From the NCBI RefSeq assembly GCF_041296385.1, contig NC_091013.1, forward strand, positions 32,745,001 to 32,809,000: DNA of 64,000 bases. Reading direction: 5' to 3'. The DNA is from Aphelocoma coerulescens. Taxonomy: Eukaryota > Chordata > Aves > Passeriformes > Corvidae. Under the pieces are notes generated by a model, which was given only the letters and a program-made list of their open reading frames with translations, had not been told where the DNA came from and searched no databases. The position numbers and the translations under genes were made by a program. How positions within the stretch are numbered: the stretch's first letter is position 1; the number at the start of each line of letters is the position of its first letter. This document shows, piece after piece, positions 42,472 through 54,767 of this stretch.

Positions 42472-42524
42472 CATATATATATTTTTTTATATATAAATAT
42501 ATATATAAATATATATATATATAA
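42472..42524. repeat. TA-rich palindromic simple repeat just after the GABRB4 stop
   Basis: About 53 bp consist only of A and T, mostly alternating, broken by one T7 run. It begins about 62 bp downstream of the stop on the minus strand. The sequence is largely self-complementary and would fold as an AU hairpin if transcribed. Confidence 0.85.
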
Positions 42525-42585
42525 ACTCTGCAGGCAAGTAACTTCACTTGTTATAATTGAAGTCCTTTAAAAAAAACTCAGTCAC

Positions 42586-42936
42586 TCAGTTAACATAGTA
42601 TAGCCAGTAAATTAGGTTGAAAAGAGAAAATGTGAATGGAAACACCATTCTTGACCATCTGTCGATGGCATTCACATCCGTTAGATTGGGGATTTTTATT
42701 TTCAGTTGTGAAGACCTTCTTCGTAAATGGCCCCTCTTGCTATGGGGGCCTGTTCTTTCTGACGAGCGCCTTCCAAGGCTTTCACGATGTGAGCTTTGTT
42801 TTCTGTACTGGATTCCTGAGTTGTCAAACGATATAGTTGAATTTCGGGCTTCCGTAACGCTGGTGGTGACCTCGTTGCTTGCCATCTCGTTGTGAATTTC
42901 AAGCGATGTTAGCAGGATGTTTCCATGGGTGTCCAC
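42586..42936 (-). CDS. GABRB4: GABA-A receptor beta-4 subunit, terminal exon: M3-M4 loop, M4 and stop (partial gene)
   Basis: The terminal coding exon has 116 codons plus TGA. It begins [18 protein letters not shown] directly after a cccccctag acceptor. The middle carries the beta-family blocks [14 protein letters not shown] and [13 protein letters not shown] (residues 71-83). The latter holds the two adjacent serines equivalent to the Ser408/409 kinase sites of beta-3. M4 spans about residues 94-114, and the protein ends IYWLYYVN, the usual extreme C-terminus. Against mammalian beta-1, -2 and -3 from memory, the loop [16 protein letters not shown] is distinct, although the flanks resemble beta-3. 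That fits the sauropsid beta-4 subunit and argues against beta-3, whose loop is nearly invariant among vertebrates. Residue 84 is Asn where IPDLTDVN is usual. No break is seen. Beta-4 is very likely; a divergent beta-3 is the alternative. Confidence 0.93.
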   Translation of the reverse strand: MDTHGNILLTSLEIHNEMASNEVTTSVTEARNSTISFDNSGIQYRKQSSHRESLGRRSSERTGPHSKRGHLRRRSSQLKIKIPNLTDVNAIDRWSRMVFPFTFSLFNLIYWLYYVN

Positions 42937-45900
42937 CTAGGGGGCAAAAATAGAAACATAAATTCTTTCAAAAGACTTGACATCAATGAGCAGAATGTGG
43001 GTGTATGTAAATCTCCAAACCCATACATATCTAAAAAAAAATAATGTATTAATTTTAAGCATGTGATAATCTTAGAAATGGCACTATTCAGCTGCCTAAA
43101 ATTAGGCATGTACTTAAATACTTTCACAAACAGCGTTATCATCATACTACCAAACATCCAGTACAAAACTGTACTCAGCAAACTCTACCATTTTCTTCTC
43201 CCTCTAAACCAGCCACATTTTAAAGGGTGGTGTAGTTCAGTGAAACCTCTGCATTGCTGACAATAGAGGGAGAGAGGGTAAGGGATGAGTCCTCTCTCTG
43301 CTACAGCAGAAAATTAAATTAAACTGGATTAGCTTTTTTATTTCCTATCTGAGATCTAAAACCAGGTAAAAAAAGTGCCTGTGAAGTCTGCTAAAATCAC
43401 AAGAACAGTTCTGGTGTGCTGAACTCTGCATTTTACAATCCCAGAGCTTATTTACAACTTACCTCCTAAAGCTTTCCTTCCAAAGTCATTTGCACAGTTT
43501 TCCAATCATGGCAATACTTAACTGCAGGGATTTTCTGTCTGAGTGATTGATCTTGAAAACCAAGGAACTTAAGGCATAGAAAAAAAGCTGCTGAACTGAG
43601 GAAATAGGTGGCACTCTTCCCTTCCACCTCCCTATTCCAGAGGCAGTAACCAGTGTTTAGCACAAACTATATTTATCATGCTAACAAAGTCAATACTTTT
43701 GTTGAGAGAAACTTGACAGTGATTTCTATGTAGATATTTTGGTTTAGGATTAATAATACTTTGCTAATTTAATAGCAACTGCAACTACAGCAAGGTCAAA
43801 GTCTGTGTTAACAGTAAACTGTACTAAGTCAAACACTGGGCATCACCCTGATAGACAAAATACAGGTCCCTGGTCAGCCATATGACAGAGACCTTCCATA
43901 CAAAAATCATCAAAACCCCATATAAATTTACAAGTACAGAGCAATGCAATGCCATTTTCAGTAATAGAGAAATAGGTCCTGATCATTTAGAGTCTTAAAA
44001 TCTGGGCCAGACTCTCCAGTCCTGAGTGGCAAAAGAGGAGCAGCACAGAGTTGTGTATGGCTCCTTCAGTTCAGAAACACTTAAAGAGTTCCCATGAGTG
44101 GCACTGATGAGAAGTTCCAAGCAATGCTGTCTGAGTCAGTATTTGGTAGTTTTTTGGGGGGGCAGCACATCCCCCATGCCCCAGGCCCTACATGCTGGAG
44201 GATATGCAGTCAATACAGGTAATGCAGGGATCAGCTCCCAATTTTCTGCCAGTTTTGGGGCAAGAAAAAAGATGGCTGAAGATCAAATAAATGCTTCATG
44301 CTGGGTATTTTCAGACAGTTAACACACGTGTGACTCTGTTCAAGAGAATTTAGTTCTCCATGTCAGAAATAGTGAATCATGGAATACAGGATAATTTCCA
44401 GTTTTATACATGCAATTTATTCATCCATAATTCATCACACAATTAATACATTTTTCTAACCTGCCACATGATCTAGCTGTGTGAACCATGTAGCAGTTGA
44501 ATATCTCATTCCAGAAGCATCAGTTTAAAAGTGGCTGTAAAAACAGACTATTGTCATAGCCATCTGAAGTTTGCACAGTCATCTGATACCATGCCCTTTG
44601 TAAGCTCTGTGTGATGGATTAAAAGTATGCACAGCTATGTGTCTATCCATATGCATTTAACTTTTTTCATTCGTATTGAAATGTTATGAAATGGATATTT
44701 CTTTCATCAATTATTGATGCTTCAGCTTCTCTCTTCTCAGGGAAGGCCATTATGATAGTATATCAGTAACACTCTGCCAAGCTGCTTGCAGATACAAAAA
44801 AAGGATATAAAATACTATGAATGATATACAGGCAAGTAGGAAAAAAAATCCTAAGGTGTCTAACAAATCCTGCTGCTGTAGGCAATGGCACAATATGCTG
44901 ATGAATGCCTATAAATAAAAATAAACAACATGAACAAAAATAATGGCATGGAGAAGCCTCAGTGGGGATTAAGAATTTATTTTCTCCATGGCAGAAACCC
45001 TTTGGGTACAAAAGTAAGATCTTGAGCTTTGTAGAAAGGAGTTTGTGCTGCTGAGCAGTCTCTGTAACGCAAGTGTAAAATACAGTCATGGATATCATCA
45101 CTACTTATGGTGGTCTCTGAAAAGAACTGATTCACTTTCTTCTATTTTTTTTTTTCTAAGAGTACAAATTATGTTCAGGATATTTTTTTTATGTAATACT
45201 AAAGTATCTCAACAACCAGGTTTTTCCTTACGAAGCTTAAAACTAAATCTCTCATCCAGACCTCCATGGCATCAAATGTCATCTCCTTTCCCATCTCCTC
45301 CTAGGCTTTGAGAAATATCCTTCAGCTTATTAAAAATGTCACAGCAGTGACCATTTTGGTGGGCTTCACCCTGAGAACCCTGCCATCCCAACCCCTTTTC
45401 CTTCCACTACCACAGATGCCAACCACTCTTTCTCTCAGGACTTCCTGATCTCTCCTGATTCTGTCTGCCACCTACATATACACAGACATCAGCCCATTCT
45501 GAGTACTTTTTCCTTCTGTACTGAGCCTGGACTGTTGTGAGCTGTCAGTTGAAAGCTTGTATTATGGAGGGTACACCTACTCATTCAGCCTTCTCCTGAT
45601 CAAGGAATTAATTTTACTCTTATTTTTTCCTTGCATGGCATAGCCTTCTTCACCTTATCTGCCAACTTCACGTGCCACCTTAACATGGCTTCTGCCTTTG
45701 ATGTGCTAACTTTTCACTGTTTGTCACTGCATCTGAAAATCAAACCAGAAAGGTGGTCAAGAAAGTTGCAACTTCTGTGTAAATTCTTTTTCTGAAGATA
45801 CCATTATGTCCTATGAAGCTGCATGACACTATGCATTTTTCTCAAAATGTCAAATGAAATGTATTTGGAAAGATACTTTTGAAATGCATCTCTTTGTTAA

Positions 45901-47630
45901 TGGAGCAACAGGCTCGCATGTCAAATATGAGGAAGGAGCAGATGGAGAGAAGAAGGGGGTCTGCAGAAGCTAAATAAGCCTCTGGTCCACAGATACTCTT
46001 GAGATTTATTCTCTCAAATTGATTCCTTCAGAGGTTTTGAATAAACCACCTAAGCCCTCGACAACATTAGAGCACTATATGCTAATACTTTGTGACAATC
46101 TTAAGGTGGTGTCTTAAAGTATGAATACTTAATGCATGCAGCATGTTAAAAAGTACTTGCACATAAACATGACTTTGGAACCATTTAAGCAATGATTTAA
46201 ATTACTTTGACAAGGTTACACACGCTCTCTCAACGAATAAAGAAGCAAACCAATAATGGCAGGGTATCCTGTGCAAGTCACCTCATGTTTGCCTGAATAT
46301 ACAGGGAAGGCAAAATCCTCCATGAATGAACATGAGTGTTGTTCAGTGGCTCCAGGGAAAATGTTACCCCAAGTAACATGTAAAAATATAGATTTAAAAA
46401 AGTAGCTGACTGGATGACAGACAGTCATGGCTACATATGACAAACAAGGCCAAAGTCTTTGATGCAACTTTAGTTTTAAGCCTTAAAACCATTAGAATAG
46501 AATTCTATCACCTGGCTCAAAAATGCCATTCTGTGCACTGGAAATTCTCCCCAAAATGCTAATACCGGGCTTTACACTCAAATGCTGTTATAAATCAGAG
46601 ATGACACTGTGGATTTGGCCAATTTCCCCTCACTTCTTACCATCCTTCTTTAACCAAAATATTTATCTTTTTTTAGTTCTCTGCCAACCCTGTGCTTCCA
46701 TTCTCTTTGAGGCCTTCTATTTGCCTCCTGTGGCTCCACCTGAAGCTATTCCTTCCCATTTCTTCACTGTGGTCTTCATGGTTGGTTCTCATATCTCCTT
46801 CCCAATACAAGCAAGGGTTGGTTGTTTCTTTGGAGTGTTTCCCAGTGAACTCATCAAAACAGATGAAAACAGCTGAGTCCCAAATCATGAATTCCCTGCT
46901 GAATCAGCATGGATACAAATATGCAAAACTAGTGCTCTTATTTCAGAATCAATTTTTATTAAACTCCATCCCTCCCACCTCTGAGTAACTACAGCTCCTG
47001 CACCAAGGTGAAGCGACTGAGGCTCACATAAGTCCATTTTGAGAAGCAGATTCACTTTTGAAGGTTCACCTTCAAAATGAATAACGATACATATTACATG
47101 TCATTTCTGAACGATACGTATTACAGTACAAGTGAAAATTTTAAATACTCCAGCAGCCTAATGTCATTACACAGAAATGACTGTCACTCACCTAACTGAA
47201 GCCAGAAGCAGGAGAACTAAGATAATGTTCACAAAGAACCTGCTCCTTGCTCTCGGAGGAACACCATGTTACCAGTGGACTCAACTTGTACTGTATGTTC
47301 TAGGCCCAAAACTTCAACGTTCTATTGTATCTGGGAAGTCCTGAGTCTGCTTCTTAATTCTACTCAGAATCCAGGCTCATTTAGATGCTAGCTATTCTAT
47401 TTTTAAGAAACAAGATATAGCAACTGCTACTGAATATCTTTCCCCAATATTTTTTTGAAAACTTCAACTTTAATACCAGTTTGAAAGCACTTTACTAGGG
47501 CCAGGAAACAATGATAAGGCTTGATTTATTATTAAGTAGAGTCGGAATTGTTTCAAGCTCATTCAGTTCTCTGCTTAATATTCCATAAATTTTAAGGAGT
47601 GAGTCTTATACTCTACTACACAAAAAGAAA

Positions 47631-47674
47631 AAGAGGGAGCATTTTGCTCAAAAAGAGGAAGCATTTTGCTCAAA
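47631..47674. repeat. 22-bp tandem duplication
   Basis: Two consecutive copies of aagaggRagcattttgctca differ at one base (g/a). Confidence 0.8.
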
Positions 47675-47850
47675 CCCCATAGGTATGTTTAGTTGTTCAT
47701 CAAGCCCAAATTTTTAAATACCGTGTAAACACTTCCCATCATGTGAAGCAATATAAATGCAAATAGGGGGTTTAAATAACATAATGAAAAGCTCTGACTC
47801 TGTAGTTAGTCTTGCATTATTTTGCATCAAAATTAGTATTCAGGTACATA

Positions 47851-48150
47851 CAGAGTCAAAGAATATTCTGAGTTGGAAGGGACCCACAAGGATCATCTTG
47901 TCTGACTCCTGCCCTGCACAGGACCATCCCCAAGTGTCACACCATGTGCCCAAGTGCATTGTCCAAACCCTTCTTGAGCTCAGTCAGGCTTGGGGCTGTG
48001 ATCACTTTGCTGGGGAGCCTGTCCCTGCTCAACCACCCACTGGGTGAAGAACCTTTTTCTAATAGCCACCCTAAGCCCTCCCTGACACAGCTGCAGGCCA
48101 TTCCCTTGGGTCCTGTCACTGGTCACCAGAGAGATCAGTGTCTGCCTCTT
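47851..48150 (-). mobile_element. CR1 LINE 3' fragment
   Basis: Reversed CR1 3' end: caaagaatattctgagttgg, then aagggacccacaaggatcatc, then the conserved agcctgtccctgctcaacc and ctgcaggccattcccttggg blocks. The 5' end is truncated near 48150. Confidence 0.87.
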
Positions 48151-48387
48151 TCACCTTCTTCACTTATGCATAAATGGCTTTCCAACATGTAGAACAATAT
48201 GCAATCAGGCCTTACGTTTTATCTGGGCTTGAAGCTAAAGTCATTGACCCCATTAGGCTTTGAATATTTAAAAAAATATTTAAAAATGCAAAACAAAAAT
48301 TATAGTATTGAGTGTTCTCCCTGAGTCTAAAAGTTGATACTTCTCTCACTGCCTTCTAAATATGTTTATATTAATTAATAATCACCA

Positions 48388-48403
48388 AAAAAAAAAAAAA
48401 AGA
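48388..48403 (+). repeat. Poly-A run
   Basis: About 15 A bases are followed by gaaagag. No adjacent retrocopy is recognised. Confidence 0.7.
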
Positions 48404-51400
48404 AAGAGATAATTATGTTATATCAGCTTAGTAGATGAGCCCAGGATACACAGCAGAACTGGGAAGATGGAAAGTCCTTGAAAAACAAGGAAAGTATGAA
48501 GAAGCAAACTAATTAGGAATTTCCATATTATTATCACTGTCTATCAAGTAATAATGAAATTTGACAATTAACCTTGATGTATATCAATGGGGGAAGAAAA
48601 GGAAACAAATGCATAGTGTCCCTTTGCCCTGTATTTCACATTGTCTGGATTATTACAGTCTCTGAGCTGTACTGTGAATTGCACATAAAATCCTTCTTAC
48701 TGTCTCAGGATTTGCATGATTCATACTTGTCCAAAGTGGCTGCAAAACAAAATTAGTACATGTATGAGTTTCCCAGTGCACAATGAATGTCCCCACCATG
48801 AGCTACAGGATGACAGTTCTTCCCACGAGAGCTGTGCTTATCACCCTTGACAGATATATTTCAAAATTTGGTACCTACTCATCACATTCATATTTCAAAA
48901 ATATCCCACTGTTCAAAACAGCACTGAAAAAAGTACCTAGGAAAGATGAAGATGCACAGGAGAATACTGCCAGTTTTGCTATTCTCGTACTTCCCAATTT
49001 AAACTGAGTGATAATTTTGCCACGGAAGCCAAGATATTAATTTTCAGAATAAAATTCCACTTATGAGAAGGGTTGCTGCAATTAACAAAACTGCTAAGTA
49101 GATCTAAGTGGCCTGAGCCTCTATTCTCAGCAATGCCTGGTGGGTAACTGCTGCCTTGGCCAACAGCGGGGGTTTGAGCCAGGAATCTCCAGAGCTAAAA
49201 ATACATGCAGACACTGCCTGATGAGAAGGGCCCTTTTATAAAGGGTTATGCATTATTCTTGTCAGAGAAAGCTCTTCCCACATGTCTGACAGCCATTAGG
49301 GGTTTGAAGCTTTAATGAGCTTGTGTGATAGTTACCCTCCTGATTTATACTCTAGGACTGAACTTTTGGTCTGACCGAACTGAAAACATAAATTGCCAGT
49401 CTGAACCAAAAAGCAATGTTTTTAGCAGGGGAATGTAACATATCACATAACCTCTGTGGATTGGCCCAGAAGGAGCAATGTCCAAAACACATGCTAACCA
49501 TCTGATTATACAAGTAGCCTCTAGCACAAGAGTGAACAACAAGTGAGAACAGGATTGCCTTAAAGCTCTCTCATGCTGATTTAGCTGTAAATTAGGCTGT
49601 ATCTGAGCCTTATTAAAAAGAAACAATTTATGTAGGAAACCTGAAAGCTGAGAGCTACAAATGAAGCCTGGATTTGCCAACACAAACAGGAGAAATGGAT
49701 TTGATTCGTAACAATGGGGATCAATTTTCAAAGGAAACATTTTTAGAGACCACCTATTCTTTTCTGAGTTTGTCCACAATCAGAGAACTTTAATTTAGGT
49801 ATCAATACCATATACGAAGCCATATTTTATGAAAAATCAAAATTAATTTCTTCCTTTATCCTAGAGCTTGCCCTCATATATGAAGCAGAATGTCAAGGTT
49901 TTCAAAAGAGTTTTCAATCCCAAACTGGAATGTGTATGAAGATCAGTTATACACACAAAAAAGCAGCATTCTATTTGGTCTCAGTAACTACGGTTTACTG
50001 TGATAGGCTGGAACAGTTCAGTGAGGAATACTATTTACAGTGCATTTTCTGAATTAAAATGTGATGCAAAAGCAGTCAAAAGAAGAGACAGCTAAGTGTG
50101 AAATTTTCTTTGTAGTCAGCTGCTGATCCACAGATGAGTCACTCATAAAGGCTCACTCAGGTTTCATCTCATCACCAGCTCTGAATCTTCTGAAACCTTT
50201 TCCAGAGATTCAATTTAGTCAGACATGCTTCAGCCATCATGCCACCTTCAGCAGTGCTACACAGGAGAATACAGTGCAGAGTTTTTCTCTCCCCCCTGCT
50301 TTTCTTTGTCACCTCTGCAACGTGAGGACACTGGCTGGGCCAATTCCATGCTGCAAAAGCTCTTCTTTCCCTTACACCTGGAGCTATTTGGCTCATTGGT
50401 TTCAACACATGGACAGAGCTGGACAGCAAGCCCTAGTGGTATCGTACCAGGATTAACTCAGAGACAAGCACCTAAAAGCCTGGCACTGGAGAGGCACATC
50501 CATAGCAGCAGCACCAAAAGGGGGGTGGCTGTGCCAGTTTTGGCTTTTCAAACCCATAACCTCTGAGGCAGAACAATGCAAATGCATTCATTATGAAGAA
50601 GAGTTACTGAGCATGAAGAGTAACTGCTTTGCAAAGCAATTATCAAATAAAACACACACATACCCACATCTGTGGATTTTGTGGTCTAGAACATTTTTTT
50701 TATTAAAACTCCCCTGCTCTACAGTCCAATAAGACTAAGAAAGCATGAAAAGCCCTTTTGTTACTATAAGAGGAGTGTTTATAACCAAGCCTGCTAGCTT
50801 GCACTCCAGACTTCAGTTCTCTGATGTGTAAAAAATAGACTACTATAGTAGTATCCATTATGTTTCTACCGGTTTCCATGGGCTAAAACACTTCTGAGTG
50901 AAAATAACATGCCATTTTCCCACTGCCTTCTCTTGTTCCCTTTGCCTGAGAGAAAGACACTGTCTCAGCAGCACTGCCAGTCTTGGGAACCATAAAAGCA
51001 AGGCTTGAACTCAGGGTCTGAGTACCAGGCAGTGTGTTGAGCTGCCCCTTGTCTGCTAGTGCTGCCTCCCAACACAAGAGATTTCCACAGCACCACAGTC
51101 CCTCCTGACTCTGGCTGGACCTGATACGGCACTGAGTTGTTCTGTCACTACACCCACATGTTACAGTATCTAATGTTGGCAATAAATTCAATAATGTCTA
51201 CTTTTTTATTTGGTTCAGTTTGGTTTATGTTTCATTTTGTTTTGTTTTTCTAGCGCCCTGAGCTAGTATTTTTAATCAGTGACAGGGAGCTCATGCACAC
51301 GCTTCATAAACAAGCAAATTCAATTACTAAAACAAAACAGCAACAGAGCAACCCAAAATAGTAGTCAGAAATAAACTAATAATAATGCCTTCTTCCAGTT

Positions 51401-52563
51401 TTATATGTGAACATTTTTCAATCTCCTTTCCTGCACAGCATACATTTGACAGTCATTAAATAGTGGTGATAAGTGCAAAGTGAGCTGCCTGCTTTTGCCA
51501 TTCTTCCTTTCTTTAAAAATGTCATTCAGCCCCAAATCACATGAGATTGGAAGTTGTTCCCAGGATTAGAAACCTTCCCTTTCTGAATGGAATTACACTC
51601 CATGGAAGACTGAAGCCTCAGCAAAACCACAAAACCAATAATTTCATTGAACTTGCACAAAGTAGTCTCCATGTATGTCTCTAAGCCTCCTTTACTGTGC
51701 AGTATTGGTGTACACTGTGTGAGCCTCTCCCAAAGCATCCAGCACCTGAGTCCCAACTCTAAAGCAAGAAGCAAACAACTGTTATTTCCATCAGATTCAA
51801 TGATTTTCAAGAGCCACCAAAGAAGAGATTGGAAGTTAATTACTCTTTACTATCCCTGAAGAGGTCAGAACCAAGGTTGCAGAGCTTTCAGGTACTGTCT
51901 TCCATAGAAAGTATGATAAAAACTCTAGCATGACCCCAATCCTGCTGCATCCATGGATATCTGCCCAGCATGGTAAATAGTGGACATGACCCAGAACATA
52001 GAAACTGTTTTCATTTTCCTGGTTCAAGGCTGTGCTGTCTCAAAGCCATGGTAAACTTTGCCCAAAGTACATCTGTTAGATGTATTTTCCCTGAGATGTG
52101 AATCTTGAAATCCATGGGACCTCTTCCTGTTCTGATCAATTCCCTATGCTTTGCATTTGCCAGTGTTTATCAAATGAGAAATTAAAATTCAACATCCTAC
52201 ATCCCCTGAATCTTCCATCTATGTTTTGTTTCAAAGAAAGATTTCCAATTAGCTCTACCTAATGTTTCTGTCTGTTTCTGTTGCATGTTGGCACTGCTTC
52301 TCTGAAGGCATTGAATCCAGAAACTGCTACAAAGATCTGCTGAATTCTCCAGCTGAGGCCTGGGGACAACATGTTTTCTGCACAGAAAGGGACCATACCA
52401 TATTATTTATCCTGTGTCATTTGAACAGCTAATATTCACAGTCAATATGAATATATATGATTCTACAAAGCATACAGAGTTCCCTTTCACACCTGGGACT
52501 CCAAGGGACAAGGTAAAACACTCTTCTTTAAACTCTGGTATGCTGAATTTATACCCTTATTTG

Positions 52564-52867
52564 AGAGAATCATAGAATCTCTTAGGTTAAGAAGTCCCCT
52601 AAGGTCATCGAGTCCAGCTGTTAACCCAGCACCATGTTCACCACTCAAGCATGTCCCCACATGCTGCATCCACATGACTTTTGAACACTTCCAGTGATGG
52701 TGATTCCACCACTTCCCTGGGCAGCCTGTTCCAATGCCTGACTTCCTTTCCTGTGAATAAATGTTTCCTAATATAGAATCTAATCCTCCCCTAGTGCAAC
52801 TTGAGGCCACTTCCTCTCATCCTGTCTCTTTCTACATGGGAGAAGAGACCAACCCCCACCACACTAC
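52564..52867 (-). mobile_element. CR1 LINE 3' fragment
   Basis: It opens on the plus strand with gagaatcatagaatctctta, then aaggtcatcgagtccagc and ttccaccacttccctgggcagcctgttcc, all typical of a reversed CR1 3' end. It stops near accaccacactacaacc, where a second CR1 piece begins. Confidence 0.87.
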
Positions 52868-52992
52868 AACCACATCTCTAAGTGCCACATCTGCATGTCT
52901 TTTAAGTATCTCCAGGGACAGGGATTCAACCACTTCCCTGGGCATCCTGTTCCGATGTTTGACAACCCTTTCTGTGAAAAAATTTTTCATTC
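52868..52992 (-). mobile_element. Second CR1 3' fragment abutting the first
   Basis: The segment accacttccctgggcatcctgttccgatgtttgacaaccc repeats the part of CR1 already present at about 52705-52745. This is therefore a separate copy lacking its 3' tail. It is probably an older CR1 into or next to which the first inserted. Confidence 0.75.
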
Positions 52993-54522
52993 ATGCATGG
53001 TTGATATTAAACCAGCAGAAGAATCAGAACCATTCATGGTATTTGTTTAGGATGCTTCAGAAACAAAAGAAAACGTTTTATGTCAAAAGCCAGAACAAAG
53101 ATTGCTATATGGTATGAGCAGATCCAGGATAGAGAAATGGCATGAACTGGGTATGAAAATATACATTTTCATTAGTTGAGGTACTAATGATTATTTTGAC
53201 AGTGTAGACAAATTGATCTCAAGATAGAAGAACTGTCAGATATGGGGTAGTATTGGACCCATTAACAAGTCTTGTACCGAGTTATGTAAATCATTTAAAT
53301 GGATGAGATTCACCAGATGGCTTCCAGCAGGAGAACTAAACCTTAGTGCGTACATCTGCATTACCTGCTTGCAGTTAAAATCTTCTCCATGGCTTTCAAT
53401 TCAGATACTCTTTTATTTCTCCATCTGTATTTTTTTATTACTATGACTATTTATTTTTCCAGTAAAGAGAATTCCTTTGTCTTGATATCTTAGTTCTAAG
53501 TAGTGCTGCCAACTGTGATGAAAATCTGGTTTCATAATATACTGGGCAAAAATGTTTTTATTGGTTCAGAATTGTTTCACATATATGAGTGCTGATAATT
53601 AGGTATAGTTCTGCATTACATTTACTATAGCAGACAGAATCATTAGGATAAACAAATATAGCTTGAAATTACTTTTATGATACTGTTTTGATGAACAGGT
53701 AGTAGTTTTGTCACTGTGAACTCTTCTAATTTATAGCTGATAGAAAAAAAGCAGTCTTACTCAACAGAACTGAATGAAAAACCCTCACTGGGAGCATTTT
53801 AGTAAAAAAAAGAAAGATGTTATATTCAAACTGACAGTTAATGTCAGATACTGCTGAATACCTTGAATTTTTCTTCCAAAGATTAAAAAAGGAGGTATTC
53901 ACTGGATAAAGTAGTACTTCAGGCAAGGAAATAGCTGGAGCATAACCAGCACAGACCTTGCCAATACCATACTTTAGAAATCAATCTGAAAGTTTCTCTA
54001 GGACTTATGGTTTTCTGCTGGTCTTAAACAGCAGCAGATGACAATGTCACACATAGCATACTATGCTGGCCAGTTAATTAACAGGGCAGAACAAATCCTT
54101 TATCTGTTCTCTCTAGTAAATGCATCTGCTCTAAGTGTAGTGAGGAAAAGTGTGCACACATTCTGGATTTGCTTATATAGGCAGTGTACAAAGGCACTTA
54201 AAATCACAGTTAGATTGTATTTGATAGGCAAATAAATGCCTTTGTAGATCTGAGCCTTTGTCTTCAAGCTAGCTGCCCTCCCACTGTCTTCCTCTTACCC
54301 TTACTTGTCATACAGATCATACTCACTTCCATGTCTGTATGCCTACATATATTCTTCTATGTCGGTTCCTGAAAATGAAAATGCCCAAGTTTGTCCACAA
54401 AAAGATGTGGTTGGGTGTCACCAGATGGTGATGTTTTTAGGCAAGCCTTTTTGGTTTTTTTCATACCCATAGTCCTTGCAATGTAAAAATAGAGAGAATA
54501 TATATAGATTAAAGAAACCTAC

Positions 54523-54767
54523 CCGATTGCCTTCAAACCTTGAGCGATCATTGTTTGCCTTTGCTGTTTTTTCTGCAAGTTTCTTCTGCCTTTGAGGGCC
54601 TTTTCCAAAGAAAATGTAGTTGACAAAGGCGTATTCTAGTAAGGCCAAGAAGACAAACACAAAGCAGCCCATGAGATACATGTCAATGGCTTTAACATAT
54701 GGAATTTTAGGCAAAGTCTCTCGCAGGTGAGTGTTGATTGTTGTCATAGTCAGCACAGTCGTAATTC
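54523..54767 (-). CDS. GABRB4: GABA-A receptor beta-4 subunit, exon encoding M2, M3 and start of cytoplasmic loop (partial gene)
   Basis: This 245-bp exon has two bases completing the shared Gly codon followed by 81 codons. It starts [20 protein letters not shown], the pore-lining M2 helix and M2-M3 linker. By alignment with mammalian beta-3, it keeps the 6' Thr, the 9' Leu gate, the 15' Asn (N265 equivalent), His267, Glu270 and, in M3, Met286. M3 runs to about residue 52 ([20 protein letters not shown]). The segment after it, [17 protein letters not shown], is a basic beta-type loop start and ends DRSRFEGNR. The acceptor is tttctttgtgtag and the donor is CGG|gtaggt. Phase 0 at the 3' end fits the terminal exon. 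The frame stays open past the donor for about 16 codons, but that sequence is intronic in character. The exon is intact. Confidence 0.96.

Larger units (their letters stand above)
40130..42585 (-). other. GABRB4: Candidate 3' UTR of GABRB4
   Basis: The stop codon is followed on the minus strand by AT-rich sequence with no open frame. The first canonical AATAAA I find downstream of the stop on the minus strand is at 40163-40168, which would give a UTR of about 2.4 kb. Long 3' UTRs are usual for beta subunit transcripts. A further AATAAA at 39195-39200 or a variant signal could be used instead, so the low-coordinate boundary is a guess. Confidence 0.35.
42937..54522 (-). other. GABRB4: GABRB4 intron between the M2-M3 and terminal exons
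   Basis: This phase-0 intron of about 11.6 kb has donor gtaggt and acceptor cccccctag. It contains CR1 pieces at about 47851-48150 and 52564-52992, a 22-bp tandem duplication at 47631-47674 and an A-run at 48388-48403. The remainder is AT-rich unique sequence. I found no additional exon in either strand, including no cassette that would continue the cytoplasmic loop. Confidence 0.88.

Noticed and set aside
42586..42936. Assignment to GABRB3 or mammalian-type theta
   Set aside because: The mid-loop differs strongly from the highly conserved beta-3 loop. Theta is far more divergent and has a much longer loop.
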